Shown: positions 20,860 to 32,411, counted from the first letter of the stretch. The stretch is DNA of 64,000 nt from Rhodamnia argentea (GCF_020921035.1 NC_063157.1:10018001-10082000); one strand, 5' to 3'. Made by a program: numbers and translations. Notes: a model not told the origin generated them from the sequence alone.

Positions 20860-21934
20860 GAAAACATCGAGTAAATCAAGTATAATATTTCTTTACGTAG
20901 TCGAATTCACTCGGGTTGGTAAATACACGACCATCCATCTCGGCCAGAATCAAAGCACCACCAGGGAGCACCTTCTTTACTATATATGGACCACCATAGT
21001 TTGGAGCAAACTTCCCTTCGGGAGTGGGACTATTGGCAACAATTTTCGCAAGACCATGTCATTGATCCGAAAATATCGAGGCCGAACTTTTTTGTTGAAT
21101 GAATTAGCAACCCTCTCTTCGATAACACCGGCCATGACATATAGCCTTAATTCTCTTTTCATCGATCGATTCAATTGGCTTGCCCTCTGCTTGGATCCAT
21201 TCAGCTTCCGTCAAGATAGCTTGAGACAGGTATACGTAAGGAAGGAATTTCCACTTCAACCGGTAGAAGAAACGCCTCCATTCCATATACAAGAGAATAC
21301 GGGGTTGCCCCCGTAGATGTCCGGATCGAGGTCCGATACGCCATAAGTGCAAATGGCAACCTCTCATGCCAATCGCGATAATTTTCAGCCGTCTTCGCTA
21401 AGATTTTCTTAATATTCTTATTGGCGGCTTCTACCGCTCCATTCATCCGAGGACGATATGGGGAAGAGTTCGAGATGCTTGATCTTGAATTCCTTGAACA
21501 ATTCGTCCATTAACTTGTTGTTCAAGTTTGAGCCATTGTCGGTGATTATGGCTTCGGGTGAACCATATCGAGCGATGATATCTCGACGGATAAATTTCAC
21601 GATATTTCGTCTTTGTGACCGCTAAATAGGATGCGGCTTCGATCCATTTAGAGAAATAGTCAATTGCTACCAAGATGAATCGATGCCCATTGGATGCTTT
21701 AGGATTGATAGGGCCAATAACATCAATGCCCCACATAGAAAACGGCCATGGTTCGGATAACTGATGCAACTCATTCGGAGGGACATTAATCTTGTCACCA
21801 TGAATCGACATTTGTGACAACTCCGGACATGCTTGAATACAATCTCTTTCGAGCGTGAGCCAATAATAACCCATCCTCATAACCTTCTTAGCTAACATGT
21901 GGCCATTCATGTGTGGACCACGAGATCCCTTCAT
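20860..21934 (-). pseudogene. int: Integrase, several frameshifts
   Basis: The pieces in order are: an N-terminal zinc finger half (GPHMNGHMLAKKVMRMGYYW) whose CxxC half is scrambled by a shift near 21,820; the core start PFSMWGIDVIGPINPKASNG with the first catalytic Asp; AIDYFSKWIEAASY; then in another frame EAIITDNGSNLNNKLMDEL with the second Asp; and in a third frame NGAVEAANKNIKKILAKTAE with the catalytic Glu, and YRTSIRTSTGATPYSLVYG. A C-terminal basic stretch with NKKVRPRYFRINDMVLRKLL follows (21,174-20,980). Integrase inserts the cDNA into the host genome. The DDE residues all survive, but in different frames. Confidence 0.88.
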
Positions 21935-21943
21935 GCACTTCCA

Positions 21944-23077
21944 TCATCGACGAACCGCGCCGGTTGAATCAACGCATCTTAGCGAGACGTAATCGAATGA
22001 TCGCTTGTATAAATTTTCTCCATTTAAGAAGAACTTGAAGCCATCTTCCTTATGTACTTTTGGTCGATACGGTACTTTCTTCAGGGAACCGCTTCGAATA
22101 TAAGTTTTGATGTCATGGTACCACGGCTTACTATCGGGTTCATCGATCACGGCCATACAATATGCCGGCTTTTTTAATACCTCGATTTTCAGTGGGTCAA
22201 CCTCAAGTCCATTGGTGATTTGTAACATTGAAGACAAGGTAGCCAATGCATCAGCGAATCGATTATGAGTCCTGGACAGATACTCAAATGAGATATCCTC
22301 AAATTCCTCCACCGGTTTATCCAGATACTCATGGTAGGGTAGCAATTTAGCATCTCTCGTCTTCCACTTTCCAACAGTCTGAAGGATAATCGGAGCGGAA
22401 TCTCCGAACACCTTGAGTCGGGCTATCCCCATTTCAATCGCAGCCTGCAGACCGAGGATGCATGCCTCATATTCCGCTATATTATTTGTGCAAGGGAATA
22501 CCAATTTTGCGGCCACAGGATAATGTCGACCACTTGGAGATATCGGAACCGCGCCCGTGCCTGATCCCGATAAATTGACAGCTCCGTCAAAATACATAGT
22601 CCAGATGTAATCTTCCACCGACATGATCCGATCCTCAGAATAATAGGCATCATCATCTCGCCCCGGATTTTCAGCTAGGACATCCGCTATAGCCCGTCCC
22701 TTGATTGACTTTTGGGACAAATATTGAACATCAAATTCGGAGATGAGGATCTGCCATTTGGCAAGTCTACCAATCAAGGCGGGTTGATTAAGCAAGTATT
22801 TGATAGGATCGCACTCTGTCACCAAAAGTACCTGGTAATGCAAGGTATATTGCCGAAGCCTGTGCAGCACCAGGACTAACGCCGCACATGTTTTCTCTGC
22901 TTCGGTGTACTTCATTTCTGAAGCGGTGAATTTCTTGCTCAGATAATAAATGGCTCGTTCTTTTCCATCCTCCCGCCTCTCTTGTGCTAACATAGCACCC
23001 AAAGACTCACTAAGGATTGTGAGGTAGAGGATTAAAGGTTGCCCCGGTGTTGGAGGAATAAGCACGGGTGGACTCAT
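21944..23077 (-). pseudogene. pol: Tandem RNase H domains (gypsy-type plus archaeal-type)
   Basis: One 377-residue open frame. Residues 1-140 match the gypsy RNase H/connection (AIYYLSKKFTASEMKYTEAE, LVTECDPIKYLL). The expected catalytic Asp is replaced in 'LYLTILSESLG', a common loss in Tat elements. Residues 160-285 are a second, archaeal-type RNase H with an intact D-E-D-D set: YFDGA (D164), NNIAEYEA (E204), GDSAP (D226), NRFADALATL (D276). Dual RNase H is diagnostic of this lineage. The frame ends before the integrase zinc finger. I label it pseudogene because its polyprotein context is broken, although this frame itself is open. Confidence 0.9.
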
Positions 23078-23143
23078 GAGATGTCGTCAGTTTCCCAAAA
23101 GCTTCTTCACATTCGCTATCCCATTGGATTAGCGCATTCTTCT

Positions 23144-24228
23144 TTAACGGCTTGAGGAATGGCTTAGTGGTTTCGATAACCGAGAGATGAATCGAGCAAT
23201 ATAGTTTAGCCTCGCCCATCGACTTCGAACTTCTTTAACCGTCGTCGGCGGCTTAAGCTCACGAATAGCCTTGACTTTAGAAGGGTCGACTTCAATACCC
23301 TTATTGCTTACCACGAATCCGAGCAGCTTGCCCGAGCTGGTCCCAAAGACACACTTGGCGGGGTTGAGGCGTAACTTGTACTTTTTGAGTCTATCGAACA
23401 ATTTCTTGAGCGTTTCGACATGATCTTCTCCATGCCTTGTTTTTGCTATCATGTCATCAACGTAAACCTCAATCTCATTATGCATCATGTCGTGGAAAAG
23501 GGCAACCATGGCTCGTTGGTAAGTAGCTCCAAAGCATTTCTGAGACCGAACGGCATCACCCGGTAATGAAACATTCCCCATGGTGTGGTGAAAGTGGTTT
23601 TCAACTTGTCATTGACATTCATCAAAATCTGATTGTACCCGGAGAAACCATCCATGAATGAAAACAATTCAAATCCCGCAGATCTGTCAACAAGTACGTC
23701 GATATGCGGGAGGGGAAAATCATCTTTAGGATCGGCCTTATTCAAATCTCGATAATCGACATGCACCCGAATACGCCCATCCTTCTTCATGACTGGGACT
23801 ATATTGGCAACCCAATCAGAATATTCCGTAGTCTCAAGGAATCCGACGTCAAGCGCCTTCATGACCTCCTCTTTGATCTTCCGAACCAATCCTGGTCCGG
23901 CCCTCCTTGACTTTTGCACCACCGGCTTAGCCGAAGGATCTATCGGCAAACAATGTTCGACAATGGAACGGTCAAGACCGGGCATATCCGCATAGGACCA
24001 GGCGAAAATATCCTGGTAATCCTTCGGGAGCTTAGTCAAGCGCTCGGTCATCTCTTTGGAAAGATTTGCCCCGATCTTAACTTCTTTAAGGTTTTCTGCA
24101 TCGCCTAGGTTGACCGAGACAGTTTGTTCACCGGTCAAGGGCTTGATCTCCTCATGTCGTTCGAAATCCCGACAAATTTCCTCATAATCTGGATTGCACT
24201 CATCTAGGTCGTATACTTCTGAATCCAC
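23144..24228 (-). pseudogene. pol: Reverse transcriptase domain, one frameshift
   Basis: The first frame (24,228-23,485) covers fingers and palm: VDYRDLNKADPKDDFPLPHI at residues 158-177, SFMDGFSGYNQI at 190-201 with the first catalytic Asp, and VMPFGLRNA at 224-232. The frame then breaks. The next frame (23,581-23,144) starts with non-domain residues and resumes at GATYQRAM, followed by VYVDDMIAKT, the YVDD box with the other two catalytic Asp, and LNPAKCVFG. All three catalytic residues survive, and the single shift lies near 23,535. It is an unambiguous gypsy reverse transcriptase. Confidence 0.93.
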
Positions 24229-24499
24229 TAGATTTCCCTCCTCATGTATCCCCTCCGAATCTAAACCCTCCAGTGGATCATCACATATGGCATTGACGAA
24301 TGATTTGGAAGGTTTAGGTGCTGGGTAAGGTTCCTCTTCATGCGCTCCGTCTTCGGATATAGCAGCAATGGTTACATCGTCAAAACAACCGGCGATATCG
24401 AAGACCCCTTCATCCTCTTCAGACCCTATTGGCTCAACCGGAATATCTCGATCCTTCGGTGTGTCGGGAACACAATCCCCAAGTCTTCTTCGAATTGGG

Positions 24500-25709
24500 T
24501 CAAATTATCGTAACCTCCAACCACTCCGGTGATCGGAAAGTGGTATATAGAGGTGGGGGTAAGGGATCGCATGCCCGCTTACCGCGACCCATTACGCCTC
24601 TTTTATGTCCACGTCCTCGACATCCCGCACCGGTTGTATGAGATTGGCCTTTGGGTTCAATTGGGGTGCGAATCCCTTGGCCATGTCGACCTAAACCCAT
24701 ACCGGGTTTGAAGTCATTGCCAACCATTATCTTAGCCACCATAAGAGAAGTGGCTGATATTTCGGGAACCGGCAAAGGACTTTCCGGTGATGCATGGATG
24801 GTGTGTACTATCTCAAAAGCGTGGTAGGAATCTTCTTCAACATGAGTCGGCTCGATGTAAGGGATGGCCGTCTCATTGAAAATCTGGTGATCTTCCTCCC
24901 CATGGACAAATACCAACTCGTTCGACCACGAACTTAATTTTTCGATGAAGGCTTGATGGGACAGCTCCGGCATTATGAATCCAAGGTCGGCCTAAGAGAA
25001 GGTTAAAGGCCGAAGGAATGTCTAATACCCGGAAGAGAATGTCGAACAAAGAAGGCCCGATCTGAATCTCCAAGTTGATCTGCCCTAGCACATCCTTCTT
25101 TACGCCATCGAATGAGCGGACGGAAGTCTTGGCCGTCCGCAACCTGGCCAGGTCGATTCCAAGACGATTCAATGTGGCTAATGGGCAAATATTTAGTGCC
25201 GACCCGTTGTCAATAAGTACCCGAGCTACGTGAGTTTGCTTATGTTTGATCGTTATGTGCAAAGCTTTGTTATGACCTCGCCCTTCAAGAGGAATCTCAT
25301 CGTCGCCGAATGCAACTCGATCCTTTAGAAGGATCGTCCCCACAAAGTTCTCTAGTTTGTCCTGTTCAACATTCTCGGGTACGTGAATTTCGCCGAGTAC
25401 CTTCATCAAGGACTCCCGATGCTTCTCGGATGACCGTAGAAGTTCGAGTAGGGATACCCGAGCCGGTGACTTCCGCAATCGGTCGACAACGCCGTACTCA
25501 CTTGCCTTGATTACGGCCAAGAATTCCTTAGCATCTTTCTCGGTGACTCGTTTAGTCGGTTGGTCATCACTATAAGCGCGTCCCGATCTTGTTATCGAGG
25601 CAAGATCGTAGGACCAAGGAACCGCCTTGTCATTAGCGTACGGAAAAGGCCGAGGCGAGGCAATGACTATTCCAAATTCATCATCCACTACATCTTCTAA
25701 GGCGGGCAT
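24500..25709 (-). pseudogene. pro: Aspartic protease and G-patch region of pol
   Basis: The first frame (25,709-24,873, 278 residues) has the pepsin-like catalytic motif VLIDNGSALNICPL at about residues 164-177 (Asp at 167). It also has the ...LLGRPWIHNAGAV... flap-end text usual for Tat elements. An overlapping frame (24,973-24,500) carries VAKIMVGNDFKPGMGLGRHG, a G-patch, at residues 79-98. G-patches are common downstream of the protease in this lineage. The protease would cut the Gag-Pol polyprotein. The frame change near 24,960 separates the two parts. Confidence 0.85.
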
Positions 25710-27437
25710 GTCTCGCTAACTCGGGTCATTCTTGATCAAGTTAGTCACTTTAGCATCTTCCACCCGAGACTCTTGAAAAGTCCCGGGTTGGGTCAAAGTC
25801 GCAAGCTCCCGATCCCGACCAATGACAATCTGGGATATAGTGGCCACTGTCCCCGGTTTGACTTGCCCCGGACTATGAATCCATTCTTCGTGAGAGTGGA
25901 GACCTTTTCCTTCAATCGATCGAGTGATATCGGTTCACCGACCTCATAATATCCCGCCCGATCGGAGCATTGAGAATATCAGCTACTTCCACCTTAATAG
26001 CACCAACCTTGTCTAATTCCCAGCCGAATACAAGCATTAACTTTACTTGAATGATCGGCAAAGGATTATTTTGGACATTCGGCGGTTTGTTGCCTTGGAA
26101 CGAGAATGCCTTAGAATCAAGAAGATCTTGGATCCGATGCTTTAACACGAAACATTTGTCGGTGTCATGTCCAGGCTCCCCGCAGTGGTAATCACATTTC
26201 TTTGATGGATCATATCTTGGCGAGCTCGTGTTACCGGATCGTAGAGGCTCGAAGTCGAGTAAACCTCTCTTACGTAGAACCGCGAGTACCGTGACGGGGT
26301 TCCCGGTAGAGGAGTAAACCGCCGAGGGGGCCGTTGATTCCCTCTTTGTCGTTGCACGCCGAAATTAGCCTGCTGGCGATTAGGAATCTGCACAACCGGC
26401 GTCCGGGTCATGGGTTTTCGGCTGTAGGTCATGTTAACCTGTGGAGCCGGTTCCTTATCTTTCCTTACCGCAAACCTCTTAGTCATCGTGGTGACATCAT
26501 CGTACCAACCTTTCTTCATACCGTTTTCAATTTCTTCAGCCATTGCGATGAGATGGCTGAATGACGTAGCAGACGGATCCCGTAGTCGGGTTTTCATAAT
26601 TCGCGGCAGAGTGGAAACAAACAACTTCATGAGCTCCCTTCCGGGAGGGACCGGGTTTCAATTGAGATGTTACGTTCCTCCACCTGGTGGCATCTTGCTT
26701 GATTGTTTCTCCTTTCTTCATCTCAAGCTGTTCAAGATCTTCTCTCGGTGGTGAGTACGTCCAAGTTAAAGCTAAAATGTTTGATGAAAGCATTAGCTGC
26801 CTTCTCCCAATCATCCATCCGATAGATCTCGTAGTCCGTATACCACCTCATGGCAGCTTCTTTTAAACTAGCCCGGAAAGTCTGGACCATTAGGGGGCCA
26901 TTGGTCGCATGCTTGTTCATTCTTGCCTGGTACATCCGAACGTGCTTGAACCGGGTTGGAAGTTCCATCATACTTCTCAAAGTCGGGCATCTTGAACTTC
27001 TCCGGCACCGTGACCTTTGAAAAGACAAGATAAGTCAATCGGGGTATGTTGTGAGTCCCCTCAACCTCTCGGATCCTCTGTTCCATTTGGGCCAACCGCT
27101 TGACCGTATCACCATTCAACCCGGGGGCCACGGGGCTGGCTTGGGGGATTGAGACTACGGGCGGCGTGCTCGTGCTCGCGCTCACGCTTGTGAAGATCAC
27201 ATCTTCTAGCGGCATTGTCTGATAGGGAGCAGTTTCCGGGGCTTTACCGGAGTTGTCCATAGGAGGAAATGGAGCAGGAATGGTTAGCGGTGGGCTGGTG
27301 GTGGATGATTGAAGTTTGGCGGCGAAGGCAGCCATCATTTCTTCCATCTTTCGGGACATCATCCCTTCGAAGCGCTCGGTCAAGGAGCCAAGTTTCTCGT
27401 CTAGGGCAGCACCGACGGTGGCGTTGATGTCGGCCAT
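25710..27437 (-). pseudogene. gag: gag (capsid/nucleocapsid) region, frameshifted
   Basis: The start MADINATVGAALDEKLGSL (ATG at 27,437-27,435) leads into a coiled-coil-like N-terminus. The gag core follows: KMPDFEKYDGTSNP, then in a shifted frame LKEAAMRWYTDYEIYRMDDW and EKAANAFIKHFSFN, then 'ATRWRNVTSQLKP', then 'MKLFVSTLPRIMKTRLRDPS' with a basic Arg/Gln/Pro-rich tail. The C-terminal 'VLKHRIQDLLDSKAF' text reads in yet another frame, and the Cys/His residues of the knuckle just before it are disrupted. Capsid protein packages the element RNA into particles. At least four frame changes make this copy non-functional. Confidence 0.85.
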
Positions 27438-28097
27438 CTTCCTCGCGATCGATCGAGTAATATGTGGAGGATCCGTGATAAATTACCTGTACGTAGTAAT
27501 AAACGCAAAATGAGTACAGAGAGCAAGAATATCGAGCCGGTCCATGGCATCCTTCTAGACTCAAACGAACAAAGTGATTATAACCAAAGGATTGAAACAT
27601 GTAATTTTCAGTTTGTCCGCTTTTACGAAAAAAATCCGTATCAATTTGCGCGTTGATCAAAACATGTCCAAATTTTACGAGCTTATAGTTGAGAAGATGA
27701 TGAACAACTTTTATGTTGGCCAATCGGATTAGAAATGCACGGATCAAAGCAGTTTAATGTGTCTTTCCAAAAAATCACGTTCAGAAAACTATTATAACCG
27801 CATGTTGTTGAAAAAACGAAGGGCCATATTAAATTATGAATTTAATTCTGAAATTTTGTAAGACATTAGTTCAAACATAGGTCTACAACTTTCGTGTTTG
27901 GCACTTACTCAAAACTCGATCATAGAATTTAGTAAAAATCGTACAACAACAGGAACAAGCCAAATCGAATTGAGGACAAACGATGAAATTGTAAAAACTA
28001 CATAAGCAAAGTGTGAAATTGGAAATAAGACGATGAGATTCCTAAACAATCAACCTATGAAAGTAAATACATGACTCAATTTAAGCAAACCAAGAAA
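27438..28097. other. Untranslated spacer between ORF1 and gag
   Basis: AT-rich 660-base gap inside the retroelement. No conserved protein text on either strand. Some Ogre elements splice out sequence in this general area, but I see no convincing intron pair. Confidence 0.4.
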
Positions 28098-29473
28098 TCA
28101 AACGGTTTTTCTTTTTTTAGAGGCCACGTGATCTATAGACGAATGGGCCTTCAAGGCGCGCCGCAATCGTGCATTCTCCTTTGCCAAAGCATCTGCCTTT
28201 TCTTGGGCCTTCATCGCCTTCTCTTCGCTGGCTTTGAGTTGAGCTTGACGGGTATGCTGCATTGTCACGATCGGGATCTTCGGGAGTATCTCAGCGGGGA
28301 TGGCATGAAACTCGAATATACCGAGTTGTGGCAAAGTGACTCCTCATTTTTCCGGTGAGCTCCTCTATGGGCCAAATCGGCTTCGATTAGAACACTCCCG
28401 CCAAGCCTCGAATGACGTCTCGTCCCGCTCCGTAGTTCTCGTCCTTCTCAAATTGAACTTGGAATTCGTTGGGCCCAAGTGAAGGCGGGATATCCTGCAG
28501 AACCCGAAATTGTCGTGTAACCCGAAGAGGCCGATAGCTGGTTGCTCCATAAATGCCCATCAAAGGCACGGGTTTCGGTCGCCATGGCACAATCGAGCTT
28601 CTACCACTCGGAACCATACAGCTTGCCAAAGGAAAATCTTAGGATTTGGATTCTCGAATAAATGGACCCACTGCGTATAGTGCAAGTTTTTAGTTCGATC
28701 CCGTATTTGTTTAAATCTTAAAATAGGGTTGTTAGTCATACCCATTTCAAATACGATCATGTTTTCCCCGAATTGAGAAAGGTGTGAGAAAAACCAGATT
28801 TGTAAAAGCTCAATTGGGGCTCGAAAAGTCTTATCTTTTTCTTTCTTGTTTTCTTTTTTGGAATGAGCGAAACATGTTAGTGAAATGAAAGTTTCAGCAA
28901 GGATGGTGTTTACAAAATTGACCCCACCACAAACTTGTTTTACCGTCCATGCTATCACGGGATCTATAGCGTTCTGACGGAATGGAAAAATGATAAGTCC
29001 AAAAAAGGTTAAGATAAAAATCTTAGATCTCATGAGGTCGGAGTTATTTTCAAAACATTCAATGAGGAAAGATAATGGGCATGCCCGGCAGTTACCCTTG
29101 AGCACTTTTTCAATTTCTTTTTAGTCGAACCCAAAAATTCAGCAAGCACTACCACCGGATCTACCCGAATAGGTGGTTCAACCACATCCAACTCAATTGA
29201 TTTTCCGATGGCAATACTGTATTCTTCCAGAGTGGGTGTGAGCTCAAACTTACCTCCGAACACAAACGTGGTCGTCTCGGGGCACCAAAAATGAGCAAGT
29301 GCTTGCATGATCCCGCTTTGAACATCAATCTCAAGAATTGGCAACATGAACCCGATACGCTTGAGCACGTACTGCTGGCCATCCGGTTTCAACTTACCCC
29401 ATAGCTTCTTGAGCTCTAGCTTTGGAGTAGGCACGAAACGGATATCGTTGCTACCCATTCGTATATAGATCAC
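28098..29473 (-). pseudogene. ORF1 upstream of gag, DUF7745 / plant-mobile-domain-like, broken
   Basis: The first frame (29,473-29,030) contains ALAHFWCPETTTFVFGG and ELTPTLEEYSIAIGKSIE, the core signature of the DUF7745 proteins found upstream of gag in many Tat/Ogre elements. The protein continues in a second frame (29,105-28,560: 'RAPIELLQIWFFSHLSQFGE' and a Trp-rich tail). It then shifts frame again (28,629-28,387), and a Lys/Ala-rich coiled coil (28,334-28,098) ends in SKKRKTV. At least three frames are needed, so it is a pseudogene in this copy. The role of these ORF1 proteins in the element life cycle is not settled. Confidence 0.7.
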
Positions 29474-30168
29474 GTGCCAATTAAATCAACCTAAACCATG
29501 GACCAGCCCAAAATAAAAATGAGATAACAGGGCATAAGAGACAAGAAATTACCGCTCGTAGGAAAAAAATGTCAATCACAAAGACATGCACATGAAGTGT
29601 GGATTCAGATTTTAGTTCTTTTAGCAAAATGAAATGAAAGACAGAACGACATGTCGCAGCCTCGCGTACGTTCATCATGACTAGTTGCTGCCTTGCATAC
29701 ATAGTCACGACTAGTCGGGTCCAATCATCTCGGCTTGGTTCGGTCGACAAGAGCAACTCTCATGCATCATAGCCTTACGTGCATGAGAATAACTCTTGAG
29801 CCATTTTTTGAAGAATTCGGGATCCAAGCGGGATAACCTTTAGCGAAGCCTTACCGCCAAGGTTAAAGAACCACATAAATACCATCCCGAAACTATCGGG
29901 TGACCCGGGTTCGGTCACAAGTCAAGGTGGTGTAGTGCAATTATATAGAGGCATGCACGACATTTTAAAAGCAATCAGCACTCCGATAGTTCAAAAATTA
30001 AAATTCTCATCACCAAGCCTGCAAAACAGAGGTTAGCCACAGACTCCTCCCCTTATAACTCCCTTTCCCGCAAAATCATTTAACACCTAAGGATTAAAAT
30101 TCAAAAAAGATTGCCGGATCAAGTGATTTTATTTTTCATGAAATTATTCTGGCCTAAGTCCTCTTTAG
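29474..30168. other. Retroelement leader between primer site and ORF1
   Basis: Untranslated leader of roughly 700 bases, read on the minus strand after the primer site. No conserved protein text. Short frames here lack domains. Confidence 0.45.
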
Positions 30169-30185
30169 TCCCCAGTGAGTCGCTA
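30169..30185 (-). promoter_or_regulatory. Primer binding site, tRNA-Arg-like
   Basis: On the minus strand the LTR end GTGACA is followed by four bases and then TAGCGACTCACTGGGGA. This closely matches the TGGCGACTCCACTGGGGA-type primer site I associate with Tat/Ogre and related plant gypsy elements. It differs by G to A at the second base and one missing C. The position, immediately inside the 5' LTR, is where the priming tRNA anneals. Confidence 0.65.
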
Positions 30186-30189
30186 AGTC

Positions 30190-31555
30190 TGTCACGACCT
30201 AAAAAATAAACAAGTTAATTTTCGGGCTAATGGATTATCAGGTTAATTAATTAACTAACCTAACTCGGACTCTCCCAAGTCCATACCAAATCGCAACTTA
30301 AGGTTCAAATAATTAACATGCAACGTGTTTTGAATTTGGAGTCGCCACTAATCATTTTCGGTAGGTTGATTAGAAACCTAAATAAAATAGCGGGAGAAAA
30401 CTATCTTATTTCCGCGAACCGGAGATTTTGAATTCGGGGATTTGGTTACGCTAGATTACTCTAACGCCCTTTCGGTACCATTTTCATGAAAAATATTTGA
30501 TTTGGCAATTTTGATGGATTTTACTTGAAATTCAAAGATGCAATTTTTTTGGTTTTTTTCTTCTTTTTGATGGGGATGTAAAACATTGAACTTTGTACGA
30601 TATACACCATGGGTGATTTAGAAAGAAAGAAAACGCAGCCAATCACGAGTATTTACAAAAATAAATTAACATGTAATAATGCTAAATTTTGGGACACGTG
30701 ACATGTCTAAAATAAACAAATAAATGTTCACACCAAACGATTACATTTTTTGTAGATCGAGATGGAAAGGGTTACCTTCTATTACACAAAATCTTACTCA
30801 CGTACACGTTATGGCTTCCTTCAAGATCTCGGAATTGGAAGAACGTGGCTATCGTCGAAAAAAGGCAAGTAGTGGCGTTGTTGGATGGCGAGAGGCGAAG
30901 TACGTGCCGGGACTCGTCGAAGATGATGCTCGACTAAAACTCTTTTCTTCACTCTCAAATTTTCTCTTACGATTTTTCTCAAGAACTCTCTTTTTTCCTC
31001 TCTAAAGAATTTCTCTCACAAATTCTCTCAATACTCTTCCACTCTAAAACTCTCTCAATTCTCTTTCACTCCCCTCTTCTAATTCTCAAGAACTCTCCCC
31101 CCTTTTATAGCCAAATTTCTCCATCATCTTCCCTTCTTCATCTTCTCTTCATCACCTTCCCTTCATCATATTCATCTTCTCTTCTTCATCTTCCCTTCAC
31201 CATCTTCCTTTCATTATCTTCTCTTCTTTATCTTCTCTTCATCACCTTCCCTTCATCATCTTCCCTTCATCATCTTCCCTTCTTCATCTTCTCTTGGTAT
31301 TTGCAATGCAGTCCCCGAAGTTTCAAGTATTTGCAATACGATCCCTCGAAGTTTTAAGTATTTGCAATACAGTCCCTGAAGTTTCAAATCTTCTCGGTAT
31401 ATTTTTCCATCCCGTGCCTAGTCTAGACGCATGCTAAATTAAGTGTTCTGCTTGCCCAATTATATGCCAATGCAATGTACGCTAAAAATAAATATATGAG
31501 ATGATTTTTTATAATTTTTATGCAAAAAATAGATTAGTCAAAATTTAGGCGTCAA
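30190..31555 (-). repeat. 5' LTR of the Tat/Ogre element
   Basis: This is the direct repeat of 11,575-12,955. On the minus strand its outer end reads TATTGACGCC where the other LTR has TGTTGACGCC. The terminal dinucleotide is therefore either mutated or lost, and TAGTT (plus strand, 31,556-31,560) directly follows the shared GTCAA. It would drive transcription of the element toward lower coordinates. Confidence 0.94.
31101..31109 (-). promoter_or_regulatory. LTR core promoter TATA box
   Basis: Minus strand TATAAAAGG, followed by a GGGGAGAGTT stretch, within the 5' LTR. The identical motif sits at 12,487-12,495 in the 3' LTR. A start 25-35 bases downstream would put transcription into the purine-rich AGAGAG part of the LTR. 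The motif is a strong plant TATA match. Activity is inferred. Confidence 0.6.
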
Positions 31556-31581
31556 TAGTTCAACCTTAAAACTAGGGCTAC

Positions 31582-32411
31582 GGGTGGATTTGGTTCAGCA
31601 TTTTCAAAGCCCATTGGAGCCCCAAAGCCTCTTGGGAAAAATGCAAGGCGTTTGGCAACCATTCTCAAGGGGCTTTGGAATGAAAGTTAGCTCTGAAAAT
31701 GCTAAAAAGCTCAATGCTGGTAGGGAATAGCATTGAGCTTTCAGCATTGGCCGGATGCTAAGCTATGATTTTTTCTTCCAAACTTACCCTTACTTGTTTT
31801 TTCAAATTCCAATTTCGCCCCTCATTTTTTTATGTTTTATTATTTTTAAATAAAAAAAATCCAAACCTTAGTTACGGTTGTCGGCCGCAGATCCAAGGGT
31901 GGGGTGACCCCAGCCCGCCGTCGCCTAGGGTCGGTTGACACTCGGCCGCCGTCACCTGGGCCACGCGAGCCCGGGCGAGGGTCATTGAGGGTCGCACGAC
32001 CCGGGCGACAATCGCCCGAGGTTACACAACCTCATGCTTTGTCGCTAGGCGTCTCATGACCCCATGGGACCCTAGCAAGGGTCGCGCGAGCCTTAGCCAC
32101 GAGCCCGGGCGAGGGTCGGGCGCCTCGTGACCCCGTGGCGGCCCTTGCTGGGGTTTGCTCGACCCTTGGCGGTGTCTGCCGGCGAGCTAGATCTACCTCG
32201 CCAGCGGCCATAACCTCGGGGTTTGGATTTTCTTTTATTTTTTTTATTTAAATAAATATGGTAGAAAGCCCTTTTGCAAATTTGTTTTGCTAAACACTAG
32301 CTAGCCAAAGGAGTTTTTTACCAAATGCATTTGCATTTTCCCAAAGCCTCTTAAGCTAAAAGTATTTGCATTTCCTCAAAACCCATTTTCAAAATTGAAC
32401 CAAACCCACCC
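31582..32411. mobile_element. Non-autonomous TIR element with 3-bp target duplication, 830 bp
   Basis: The left end is GGGTGGATTTGGTTCAGCAT and the right end, reverse-complemented, is GGGTGGGTTTGGTTCAATTT. TAC flanks both ends (31,579-31,581 and 32,412-32,414). The interior has a strongly GC-rich block (31,880-32,210) built from GCGAGGGTCG / ACCCGGGCGA words. It starts only about 20 bases beyond the retroelement's right border. A 3-bp duplication suggests the PIF/Harbinger superfamily, but TAC is not its usual target. No coding capacity. Confidence 0.6.

Larger units (their letters stand above)
11575..31555 (-). mobile_element. Ty3/gypsy Tat/Ogre-lineage LTR retrotransposon, about 20 kb, with captured host-like genes
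   Basis: Two direct LTRs of about 1.37 kb bound the element, and every retroelement domain reads on the minus strand. The order is 5' LTR (right), PBS, DUF7745-like ORF1, gag, protease, G-patch, RT, RNase H, archaeal-type RNase H, integrase, an 8-kb extra region, PPT, 3' LTR (left). Two RNase H domains, an ORF upstream of gag, a G-patch and a long 3' region are hallmarks of the Tat/Ogre branch. Candidate target duplication is TAGTT at 11,570-11,574 and 31,556-31,560. By eye the LTRs differ by about seven substitutions and four small indels, so the insertion is young. The coding part is nevertheless broken by frameshifts, so this copy probably cannot move by itself. Confidence 0.93.
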
